From the NCBI GenBank assembly GCA_002308775.1, contig DBVT01000079.1:562-7013 (forward strand): a stretch of DNA of 6,452 nt, in the 5' to 3' direction. Below the pieces are notes generated by a model that saw nothing but the letters and a program-made list of their open reading frames with translations, did no database searches and was not told the origin of the DNA. Shown here one piece after another: positions 1 to 6,012 of this stretch (its first letter is position 1; each line of letters starts with the position of its first letter). Position numbers and translations under genes: made by a program. Source of the stretch: Mageeibacillus sp. UBA1257. GTDB taxonomy: Bacteria; Bacillota; Clostridia; UBA1212; UBA1257.

Positions 1-1962
1 AAATACACGACGATCAAAGGCAACGGAAAAGACAAAGTCACCATGATGGTGTATATGTGCGGAACGGACCTCGAATCGAAGAGCGGGATGGCGAGTTCAG
101 ACCTTGCGGAAATGGCGAAAGCTAAGCTGACGGACGATCTCGACATAATCGTTTACACGGGCGGCTGCACAGAATGGAAAACTACGGGCATCAGCAACAG
201 TAAAAACCAGATATACAAAGTCACTTCGACCGGCTTGAAGAGGCTTGAGGACAATATGGGCAACAAGTCCATGACGGATCCTGCTACACTCTCTGAATTC
301 ATAAAATACTGCGCAAAGAACTATTCCGCGAACAGATATGAACTGATATTCTGGGATCACGGCGGCGGATCTGTCTCGGGATTCGGATACGATCAGCGCT
401 TCCCGAATTCCGGCAGTATGTCTCTCACAGGCATCAATACGGCTCTGAAAAACGGCGGAGTCAAGTTCGATTTCATAGGCTTTGACGCGTGCCTTATGGC
501 TTCCGCAGAGACGGCTTTGATGCTCTCTCAGTATGGCGACTATATGATCGCGTCAGAGGAGACGGAGCCCGGAGTAGGATGGTATTATACGAACTGGGTG
601 AGCGCATTCTCCGCTGATCCTTCGATGTCCACTCTCGAACTCGGTAAAATGATCATCGACGAATACACAAGTTTCTGCGCTGAGAAATACGGCAGCGCGA
701 AGACGACTCTTTCGCTCGTTGACCTCGCGGAATTATCTTCAACACTGCCCGGCCTCCTCGGCTCGTTCGGATCTTCCACATCGAATCTGATCAAGTCAGA
801 TTCATATCAGGAAGTATCTGCTGCGAGAAGCGCTACAAGAGAGTTCTCAACTTCCAAGATCGACCAGGTCGACCTCGTCAACCTCGCTGACAATATGGGA
901 ACCGCAGAGGGCAAAGCGCTGGCTGACGCCGTTTTAAGCGCGGTAAAATACAACAAAGTCTCGTCAAGCATGACGAATTCATACGGACTTTCGATATATT
1001 TCCCTTATCAGAAGCTCTCGAACGTAGACAAGGCCGTTGTGACATATGACGCGATCGGAATTGATTCCGAATACGCAGAATGCATAAAAGATTTCGCTTC
1101 CATGGAGGTCGCGGGACAGGTAACATCGGGAGGCAGCACATCTCCTCTCAGTTCGCTGATGGGCAATCTGATCTCCGGCAACTCCGGATCGTCATCATCG
1201 ACGCTCACGTCGATCCTTTCCGGATTCCTCGGAGGGACCTCGGCAAGATCGATCGACGGACTCGATTCAGGCAACTCTTCATTCCTTTCAAATCTCGATG
1301 CGGGAAAAGCAGGCAATTATCTGAGCGGAAAGCTCTTTGACGCTTCCAAACTCACCTGGCAGGATTACAACGGCAGCAAGGTCATACACCTCACAGAAGA
1401 TCAGTGGTCTCTCGTTCAGTCGATCGAATTAAACCTGTTTATCGATGACGGAAAAGGCTACATAGACATGGGTCTCGACAACATATTCAAATTCAACGAC
1501 GACGGCATGCTGATAGGCGAATACGACGGGGCATGGCTCGCTATAAACGACCAGCCGATCGCATATTATCACACCGGAACGGTTTTGGACGGATCCTCTC
1601 GTACGATCACCGGAAGAGTGCCCGTACTGCTTAACGGAGACAGAGCAGAGCTTATCATCGTTTTCGACGATGACCATCCGTCGGGATATGTTCAGGGATA
1701 CCGCTACACGTACGATCCGTCAGTCACAGAGACTGTCGCGAAGGACGCCGAGGAGCTGCAGGAAGGAGACAAGATCGACTTTTTGTGCGACTACTACAGC
1801 TACGACGGCACATATCAGGACAGCTATATGATAGGCGATCAGCTGACAGTAAGCGGCGAACTCAGGGTTTCCGATGTTTTACTCAGTGACGAAAAAGTGA
1901 ACGCGACATATATGTTCGTTGACGTTTACAATCAGGAATACTGGACAGAAGTTATCGAATGA
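1..1962 (+). CDS. Clostripain-related (peptidase family C11) cysteine protease, 5'-truncated by the window
   Basis: The reading frame is open from base 1 and ends at TGA 1960-1962. The ATG at 43 is internal, because 14 codons precede it without a stop, so the true start, any signal peptide and any propeptide lie off the window. Counting from that ATG, the catalytic histidine is H106 in FWDHGGG and the nucleophile is C150 in GFDACLMA, with an Asp (D148) two residues before it, as in clostripain. These are the diagnostic C11 motifs at the usual spacing. The protease domain runs to about residue 350. A Ser/Gly-rich, low-complexity stretch follows at about 360-415, then a C-terminal domain of about 220 residues that I do not recognise and that looks beta-rich. 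Known C11 enzymes are Arg/Lys-specific, mostly secreted or surface-bound, and self-process; specificity here is inferred. A bidirectional terminator follows. Family assignment is firm, the physiological target unknown. Confidence 0.92.
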   Translation, partial: KYTTIKGNGKDKVTMMVYMCGTDLESKSGMASSDLAEMAKAKLTDDLDIIVYTGGCTEWKTTGISNSKNQIYKVTSTGLKRLEDNMGNKSMTDPATLSEFIKYCAKNYSANRYELIFWDHGGGSVSGFGYDQRFPNSGSMSLTGINTALKNGGVKFDFIGFDACLMASAETALMLSQYGDYMIASEETEPGVGWYYTNWVSAFSADPSMSTLELGKMIIDEYTSFCAEKYGSAKTTLSLVDLAELSSTLPGLLGSFGSSTSNLIKSDSYQEVSAARSATREFSTSKIDQVDLVNLADNMGTAEGKALADAVLSAVKYNKVSSSMTNSYGLSIYFPYQKLSNVDKAVVTYDAIGIDSEYAECIKDFASMEVAGQVTSGGSTSPLSSLMGNLISGNSGSSSSTLTSILSGFLGGTSARSIDGLDSGNSSFLSNLDAGKAGNYLSGKLFDASKLTWQDYNGSKVIHLTEDQWSLVQSIELNLFIDDGKGYIDMGLDNIFKFNDDGMLIGEYDGAWLAINDQPIAYYHTGTVLDGSSRTITGRVPVLLNGDRAELIIVFDDDHPSGYVQGYRYTYDPSVTETVAKDAEELQEGDKIDFLCDYYSYDGTYQDSYMIGDQLTVSGELRVSDVLLSDEKVNATYMFVDVYNQEYWTEVIE

Positions 1963-2003
1963 TACAGCTCCGGATCAGGGTAAAATATCCGACAAATGAC
2001 ATT

Positions 2004-2034
2004 AAAAAAAGGGAGGCCGGCGGCCTCCTTTTTT
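2004..2034. terminator. Bidirectional Rho-independent terminator
   Basis: A perfect 7-bp stem, GGAGGCC (2012-2018) and GGCCTCC (2022-2028), has a 3-base loop. It is flanked by seven A on the left (2004-2010) and six T on the right (2029-2034), so it ends in a U tract in either transcript. It lies 41 bases after the protease stop and two bases from the stop codon of the convergent YwaF-like gene, as expected for a terminator shared by both. Confidence 0.93.
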
Positions 2035-2036
2035 CA

Positions 2037-2756
2037 TTATATGGTTTTTCTTTTTCTTCCTGCAAGATACCATATCAGTTCGATCAGCAGGACTCCTGCC
2101 GTGGAGACGAAAAACACGGAATACCAGCTGGTCAGTACCGGAAGATCTGATATCAGAGGAGAATCGATATTCATCGAGTGCCCAAATCCGAGGGCATCGA
2201 TCTCGAAAAGCCCCAGCAGCATCATAAGCGAGAAACCGATCGGATAGCAGTACCATTTTTTGATATTCGGCACGAAACTGCGCGTAAAAACGAGCAGCAG
2301 AGCGAGCCAGACCATGACCGTGTGATGCATAAGACCGCTGAAACTTCGTATGTCCCAGAAAGTCTGATTTTCAAGAAAGTCCGGATATATTATCGACGCG
2401 AGACCGCCGAAAAATCCGAAATAGACTATAAAATGGAGCACAGGCTCGAATTTTTTACCGACCAGCACCGAGACCGAGAAGACGAGACTCGCAAGGCCGC
2501 AGAAGGTATAAGGGATAAGATTCAGCCAGGAATGCGTATCGGGAGCGCTCTTTATCTGCGCATATGTCACGGAGAACCTGTTGATCAGTATCCAGATGAG
2601 AAGGAAAGCGGCACTGATCTTGATGATGATCTTCAAAGTTTTTTCATTTTTCACAAACTTTTTCACGAAAAAAATGCCAAGGGCGATCAGAACGATCGAA
2701 ACGGCAAGGTAAATTATATGTTCCGTACAGAACACGCCGGGATATTGATTTTCCAA
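2037..2756 (-). CDS. YwaF/TIGR02206-like multi-pass integral membrane protein
   Basis: A 239-residue protein with about seven hydrophobic segments, near residues 12-31, 42-60, 80-99, 105-124, 145-162, 170-186 and 208-232, and a basic C-terminal tail (GRKRKTI). It resembles Bacillus YwaF (TIGR02206 group, related to eukaryotic TMEM164). It has the conserved pattern of a polar IPYTFCGLA helix start near residues 81-89 and a His pair (H144, H145) at the start of a later helix. Length is normal for the family. The bacterial members have no settled function; TMEM164 has been reported as an acyltransferase, but transferring that role is speculative. The start is TTG at 2754-2756, chosen because AAGGAG (complement of 2764-2769) lies 7 bases upstream and no better in-frame start exists. 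It has its own promoter and probably forms a single-gene unit. The opposite strand carries a long open frame (2178-3011) that I regard as a shadow. Confidence 0.83.
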   Translation of the reverse strand: MENQYPGVFCTEHIIYLAVSIVLIALGIFFVKKFVKNEKTLKIIIKISAAFLLIWILINRFSVTYAQIKSAPDTHSWLNLIPYTFCGLASLVFSVSVLVGKKFEPVLHFIVYFGFFGGLASIIYPDFLENQTFWDIRSFSGLMHHTVMVWLALLLVFTRSFVPNIKKWYCYPIGFSLMMLLGLFEIDALGFGHSMNIDSPLISDLPVLTSWYSVFFVSTAGVLLIELIWYLAGRKRKTI

Positions 2757-2778
2757 AATTATTCTCCTTTTCGCTCAT

Positions 2779-2799
2779 GGCAGCAGAGAGGCCGCTACC
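2779..2799 (-). other. Small hairpin in the leader of the YwaF-like gene
   Basis: In the minus-strand transcript GGUAGC (complement of 2794-2799) can pair with GCUGCC (complement of 2779-2784) around a 9-base loop, including one G-U pair. It lies between the predicted start of transcription and the ribosome binding site (2764-2769) but does not cover that site. It could stabilise the leader or be chance; there is no U tract, so it is not a terminator. Confidence 0.3.
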
Positions 2800-2817
2800 G
2801 TAATGACTTGCAGGAAA

Positions 2818-2846
2818 ATGATATATGTAAATGTTTTTTTTGTCAA
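2818..2846 (-). promoter_or_regulatory. Sigma-A type promoter for the YwaF-like gene
   Basis: On the minus strand a perfect -35 TTGACA (complement of 2841-2846) is followed by a 17-base, A-rich spacer and -10 TATCAT (complement of 2818-2823). Initiation near 2811 would give a leader of about 55 bases before the TTG start. The perfect -35, ideal spacing and position in the intergenic gap make this one of the clearest promoters in the window, and suggest the membrane protein is expressed apart from the redox operon upstream. Confidence 0.8.
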
Positions 2847-2857
2847 GAAAGGAAGTT

Positions 2858-2877
2858 AAAACAGCGGATTTCCGCCG
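2858..2877 (-). terminator. Weak candidate terminator after the redox operon
   Basis: Shortly after the reductase stop, the minus-strand RNA can form a 6-bp stem around an AAAU loop (complement of 2862-2877, one G-U pair), followed by only four U residues (2858-2861). It is in the right place, between the end of the reductase and the YwaF-like promoter, but the short stem and short U tract make it weak. Partial readthrough into the membrane-protein gene is possible. Confidence 0.4.
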
Positions 2878-2890
2878 GAAAGGAGATCGC

Positions 2891-4192
2891 TTATGCCTCG
2901 GTGCTTTCACCATCGCCCTTGCTTTCGACAGTCATGTCAGGCCCGGTTATTATACTCATCGGCACGAGTTCGACCGTGATCGGAGAGAGAGGGAAGGAGC
3001 AGCAGATGTGAGCATAACCCGTTTCTTTGTCCATCTTTCTTCTTGAAACATCGTATTCCGCAGGCACGTAGATATCTCCCGAAACTATTTTCGCGCGGCA
3101 CCATCCGCATTCGCCCGAACGGCAGTGAGAAGGAGCTTCGATTCCGGCTCTTTCGATCGAAATGAGTATCGATTCGTCTCTTCTTCCTTTTATGACAGTC
3201 TCGGACATGCCCTGTTTTACGGTGATGTCGAAATATTCCGGCATGTCGCCTCTTACAGGATAATCGTCCCTTTCTGTCACATTTCCCGCGACGGAGGAGC
3301 CTTCTGCCCTTATCAGCCTTCTCGGAACATTCAGGCTCTCAAGTTGCGCGCGTATAAACTTTTTCATCGCATCCGGGCCGCAAATGAACACACCGCAGTT
3401 TTCACCGGGCATATATCTTTTGATAATTTCCGCAGTTATGAATCCGTGCTCGTATCCTTCGACTTCCTCTTTTTCGAGGACGTAGATCACGCGAACTTTG
3501 TCAGTATTTTCCGCGATCTCGTCAAGCTGTCTGCGGTATATCAGATTGTTTCTGTCCTTCGCTCCGTAGAGGATCGTCAGTGAAAAATCCTCGACGCCGT
3601 CCCTTATCGCCCTCGCCATGGAGACAAAAGGCGTTATGCCGGAGCCTCCCGCGATCGCGAGAACATTTTCCGAATCTCTCAGTTTTTCATAGTAAAAATT
3701 GCCTTCAGGAGCAGATGATACTATTTCATCGCCTGTTTTAAGCGTGTCGAAGATCGCGTTTCCGGCAAATCCTCCGGGGGTCTTTTTGACAGTTATGACG
3801 TAAAATCCGTTTCCTGCGTCAGCGGGCGATGAAGAGATCGAATAAGGCCTCGTGATGTTGCTTCCACCGATATTGAGTCTCAGGGAAATATATTGTCCCG
3901 CTCTGAATGCCGGAAGGGGACCGCCTCCGCGTGCAACGAGCAGATAGCTCTTCGCATCTCCCGTGGAGCGTTCTTCTATGTTTCTTACGACAAGCGTCAG
4001 CCCGTCGGGATGAAGGTGTTTCGCTTTTTTATTTATCTCAAAAGTCACGTCGCCCTTGCTCTCCTGTGCGGCGGCGATAGTTTCCTCACGTTTTTTTGAC
4101 AGATTCTTCGTGCGTAAAATGTCCTTCAGCGAATTTTTGGATATTTTTAACTTAAGCTTTTCCAGCTTTTCTTTGACCTTTAAACGTTTCAC
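2891..4192 (-). CDS. NAD(P)H-dependent flavoprotein reductase with C-terminal [2Fe-2S] ferredoxin domain
   Basis: A 433-residue electron-transfer protein of the ferredoxin-NADP reductase superfamily. The first 45 or so residues are an unusual Lys/Leu-rich, probably helical extension. An FAD-binding barrel follows (about 65-170) with the flavin motif RPYSIS at 115-120. The NAD(P)-binding domain (about 175-300) has GGSGITPF at 182-189 and CGPDAM at 271-276. A plant-type ferredoxin domain (about 320-412) has the C-x4-C-x2-C cluster motif C357, C362, C365, with the fourth ligand C397 or C398 in HICCSFP. This order matches oxygenase-reductase-type proteins, which move electrons between NAD(P)H and a partner protein. 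The start is GTG at 4190-4192, fixed by a near-perfect AGGAGGT 8 bases upstream. The gene overlaps the end of the desaturase-like gene by 41 bases in another frame, so that enzyme is the obvious partner (inference). No signal peptide or membrane segment is seen, so it is probably cytoplasmic. Confidence 0.88.
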   Translation of the reverse strand: MKRLKVKEKLEKLKLKISKNSLKDILRTKNLSKKREETIAAAQESKGDVTFEINKKAKHLHPDGLTLVVRNIEERSTGDAKSYLLVARGGGPLPAFRAGQYISLRLNIGGSNITRPYSISSSPADAGNGFYVITVKKTPGGFAGNAIFDTLKTGDEIVSSAPEGNFYYEKLRDSENVLAIAGGSGITPFVSMARAIRDGVEDFSLTILYGAKDRNNLIYRRQLDEIAENTDKVRVIYVLEKEEVEGYEHGFITAEIIKRYMPGENCGVFICGPDAMKKFIRAQLESLNVPRRLIRAEGSSVAGNVTERDDYPVRGDMPEYFDITVKQGMSETVIKGRRDESILISIERAGIEAPSHCRSGECGWCRAKIVSGDIYVPAEYDVSRRKMDKETGYAHICCSFPLSPITVELVPMSIITGPDMTVESKGDGESTEA

Positions 4193-5738
4193 AACGGGCG
4201 ACCTCCTCTCCTGCTTCTTCTGATCTGAGCATGGCTGTTGCTTCTTCGACGCCGCTCAGGTATGCGCAGCCGTAGCCTGCGCCGTTTTTACCGGAGGCAC
4301 CTACGATGCGAAGTCCGGGGATCGATTCGCGGTCGGAAGCCATATGTCTCGCCATTATTCCGTCCCACGAATTCGTCTCATGCCCGTAAACCGCTCCTTC
4401 AGGCACTCCCAAATATCGCGCAAACGTCCAGGGCGTCGCAACAGTGAGTTCCTCTATGTGTCCGAAAAGATCTATCCCCGCGCGGTCGCGAAGCTGAGTG
4501 AGCAGTTTTTCGGCGATCATTTTTTTAAATGAGAAGTAGTCCTTCTCCTCGAGTTTGCTCCATTCTTCCTTTGACGCGAGCGTATTAATGTTGTAAACGC
4601 AGGTTCCTTCCGGTGAAAAATCGGGGATCGCGATATTGGGACACGTCGTGACCATATATTCGTTTGTTTTCATACCGTGCATTATACGTGAATATTCGAC
4701 AGCCGAATCTGCTCCGCCGGGCATGAAGAGGGAATAGTCCCTGATCCCGAGTTCTTCGGCCGTTTTATCAAGACCCACGTAGAGGCCTATCATTCTCGCG
4801 CCGTATCTGCCTTTTCTTGCCGTTATCAGCCTTTTTTCGCGCGAAGGAACATACTGTTTTGGTATCATATGTCCGTAAACTATATCGGGATTGATATTCG
4901 CTATGAATCGCGTTCCGTTAAAAGTGCCGCGGTTCGTTTTTACCCCCGAGATCTTGCCGTTTTCAAACGTGAAACTTTCAACTCTCGTGTTAAAAAGCAC
5001 CGTTCCGCCTGTTTTTCTGAAGCGCTCGATCATTTTTACGCTGAGCTCGTGAGACCTGTAGCGGGGGATATACGCGCCTTTTTCGACATACGTTTTCACC
5101 ATGTTGGTGTAATGGAAGAATGAAAGGTGTTCGAGGGGAACGCCGAGGTAAGTCCAGTACGTTGAAAGTATATCCTGCACCTTCTGGGGGAGCCTCAAGG
5201 CTGAAAAAACGGAACGCACGGAATACGATCCGACCTTTAAAAAGTTGGGAAAATTTTTGAGCATATAACGGACGTCCTGTTTTTTTGTTTCGAGGAAATA
5301 GTCTGTCGCCCTTGTCGTCTCATCGAAGAGTCTGAACATTTTTTCCATTCCCGGTTTGCTTCCGGGGACGTATTCTTCCATTTTGTTGATGAAATCGGTC
5401 CTTCCCGAGGGCATCGTGACGTCCATGGGAGTGCCGTCTGAAAAAGTCGATATTACTCTGAAACAGTCGTCGATCCTTACCCAGTCGATCGAAACATCGA
5501 GATCTTCGAATAATGTGCGTATGTTGCCGGGATCGCTTTCGGGGCCTACGGAGCACAGTTCATGCAATGAAGGATCGAATTCAAATCTTCCCCTGGTAAA
5601 ACTCGTCGCGCATCCGCCGGGCAGATTGTGCTGCTCGATAAGAAGTACCTTTTTACCTGCTTTTGCGAGCGTCAATGCCGCGCCGAGACCGCCGTTTCCG
5701 GCGCCTGCAACTATATAATCAAAATTTCTCTCAAACAA
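4152..5738 (-). CDS. FAD-dependent oxidoreductase of the phytoene desaturase / carotenoid isomerase / retinol saturase superfamily
   Basis: A 528-residue protein from the preferred TTG start at 5736-5738. A Rossmann dinucleotide site opens the protein: DYIVAGAGNGGLG, with GAGNGG at residues 12-17 and the ribose-binding Glu (LLIEQ) near 35, followed by the flavin motif LPGGCATSF. The C-terminus has the second FAD-contact segment typical of CrtI-like enzymes, IVGASGKNGAGYG, near 478-490. Family members add or remove hydrogen, or isomerise double bonds, in polyenes and other hydrophobic substrates. The substrate here cannot be read, and there is no phytoene synthase or other carotenoid gene in the window, so I avoid a crt name. 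The frame stays open to a TTG at 5801 (549 residues), but that start has no ribosome binding site, whereas the inner TTG has AGGAG 8 bases upstream and yields the normal compact N-terminus. It is first in a two-gene operon with the ferredoxin-type reductase. The last 15 or so residues are charged and overlap that gene. Confidence 0.87.
   Translation of the reverse strand: MFERNFDYIVAGAGNGGLGAALTLAKAGKKVLLIEQHNLPGGCATSFTRGRFEFDPSLHELCSVGPESDPGNIRTLFEDLDVSIDWVRIDDCFRVISTFSDGTPMDVTMPSGRTDFINKMEEYVPGSKPGMEKMFRLFDETTRATDYFLETKKQDVRYMLKNFPNFLKVGSYSVRSVFSALRLPQKVQDILSTYWTYLGVPLEHLSFFHYTNMVKTYVEKGAYIPRYRSHELSVKMIERFRKTGGTVLFNTRVESFTFENGKISGVKTNRGTFNGTRFIANINPDIVYGHMIPKQYVPSREKRLITARKGRYGARMIGLYVGLDKTAEELGIRDYSLFMPGGADSAVEYSRIMHGMKTNEYMVTTCPNIAIPDFSPEGTCVYNINTLASKEEWSKLEEKDYFSFKKMIAEKLLTQLRDRAGIDLFGHIEELTVATPWTFARYLGVPEGAVYGHETNSWDGIMARHMASDRESIPGLRIVGASGKNGAGYGCAYLSGVEEATAMLRSEEAGEEVARCETFKGQRKAGKA
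4201..4207 (-). promoter_or_regulatory. Ribosome binding site of the reductase, inside the upstream gene
   Basis: The complement of 4201-4207 reads AGGAGGT, a near-perfect match to the 16S anti-Shine-Dalgarno sequence, 8 bases before the GTG at 4190-4192. It decides that start. Because the site lies within the last codons of the desaturase-like gene, ribosomes translating that gene pass directly over it, which fits translational coupling. Confidence 0.85.
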
Positions 5739-5864
5739 TTTCGCGTCTCCTGATCGGTCAAAGATTGCCTTTTGAGTTTTTTTCGCGTCCGGGATCCCCA
5801 AAAAGGATAATAAAAAAACGAACGAAGGAATGCTAATGATTCGAACGCTGCAGCTCTGAGGCTC
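5739..5864 (-). other. Leader of the redox operon, about 125 bases
   Basis: If transcription starts about 7 bases past the -10 box at 5871-5876, the mRNA leader runs from about 5864 to 5739. It contains a GCTGCAGC palindrome near its 5' end, short CGAA/TTCG repeats around 5819-5847, a run of T in the transcript sense (complement of about 5811-5818) and the ribosome binding site. I cannot fold it into a convincing terminator, attenuator or known riboswitch class. Confidence 0.45.
5746..5753 (-). promoter_or_regulatory. Ribosome binding site that sets the desaturase-like start
   Basis: The complement of 5746-5753 reads TCAGGAGA; its AGGAG core (5747-5751) sits 8 bases before the TTG at 5736-5738. 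The longer possible start at 5801 is preceded by a T-rich stretch without any purine-rich site. This argues that bases 5739-5801 are leader, not coding. Confidence 0.72.
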
Positions 5865-5870
5865 GTATTT

Positions 5871-5899
5871 ATTTTACACCAGATGCGCGCTCTTTTCAA
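5871..5899 (-). promoter_or_regulatory. Sigma-A type promoter for the two-gene redox operon
   Basis: On the minus strand, -35 TTGAAA (complement of 5894-5899) and -10 TAAAAT (complement of 5871-5876) are separated by exactly 17 bases. The -10 box is preceded by TG, the same TGTAAAAT seen in the divergent GH43 promoter. It points toward the desaturase-like gene and is the best promoter match upstream of it. Confidence 0.72.
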
Positions 5900-5910
5900 A
5901 TATCAGAATA

Positions 5911-5938
5911 TGCAAATAATATTTCCGCGGTATTTGCA
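5911..5938. promoter_or_regulatory. Perfect 8+8 bp dyad between the divergent promoters, candidate operator
   Basis: TGCAAATA (5911-5918) and TATTTGCA (5931-5938) are exact inverted copies separated by 12 bases, giving 20 bp between half-site centres, about two helical turns. The right half overlaps the -35 of the GH43 promoter, and the left half lies 11 bases beyond the -35 of the redox promoter. Such geometry fits a dimeric regulator acting on both genes. No regulator gene is present in the window, and I cannot name the protein family. Confidence 0.55.
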
Positions 5939-5962
5939 AACGAATAGCCCGTAATGTAAAAT
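5934..5962 (+). promoter_or_regulatory. Sigma-A type promoter for the GH43 gene
   Basis: A -35 TTGCAA (5934-5939) and a -10 TAAAAT (5957-5962) are separated by 17 bases. Transcription would start near 5969, giving a leader of about 44 bases. The -35 overlaps the right half of the dyad. The stretch 5934-5948 also resembles the left part of a catabolite-responsive element, with TGCAAACG fitting the consensus half, although the other half fits poorly. Confidence 0.68.
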
Positions 5963-5974
5963 ATCGGTGCGTGA

Positions 5975-6007
5975 CAGGCGGATCGCCTGCACCTCTCATG
6001 CGAGGTG
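5975..6007 (+). promoter_or_regulatory. Two adjoining hairpins in the GH43 leader, the second covering the ribosome binding site
   Basis: The first hairpin is CAGGCG (5975-5980) with CGCCTG (5984-5989) around a 3-base loop. The second begins at the very next base: CACCTC (5990-5995) with GAGGTG (6002-6007) around a 6-base loop. The 3' arm of the second is the Shine-Dalgarno sequence of the GH43 gene, so folding would block ribosome entry. Upstream, GGTGC (5966-5970) can pair with GCACC (5989-5993) and would compete with the second hairpin, but only part of it would be transcribed if the start is near 5969. The base pairing is seen; regulation is inference. Confidence 0.5.
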
Positions 6008-6012
6008 AGAAA

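Noticed and set aside
1959..2150. Plus-strand small open frame overlapping the protease stop (ATGA)
   Set aside because: It reads straight through the strong bidirectional terminator and into the antisense of the YwaF-like gene; the sequence is not protein-like.
2178..3011. Long plus-strand open frame of 277 codons opposite the YwaF-like gene
   Set aside because: It is highly charged with no recognisable domain, lies antisense to a convincing seven-segment membrane protein, and runs through that gene's promoter region. Its length follows from the codon use of the opposite strand.
3125..3583. Plus-strand open frame of 152 codons opposite the reductase
   Set aside because: It lies wholly within the FAD/NAD(P) and ferredoxin coding region, has no domain and is best explained as a shadow.
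5356..5718. Plus-strand open frame of 120 codons opposite the desaturase-like gene
   Set aside because: It is antisense to the Rossmann-fold region, has no recognisable motif, and is compositionally a mirror of the real gene.
4152..5738. Naming the FAD enzyme as a carotenoid gene (crtI or crtN)
   Set aside because: Superfamily motifs alone do not set the substrate, and no phytoene or diapophytoene synthase or other pathway gene is visible in the window.
5911..5938. The 8+8 bp dyad as a terminator or mobile-element end
   Set aside because: There is no T tract next to it, no target-site duplication and no transposase. It lies between two divergent promoters, so an operator is the better reading.
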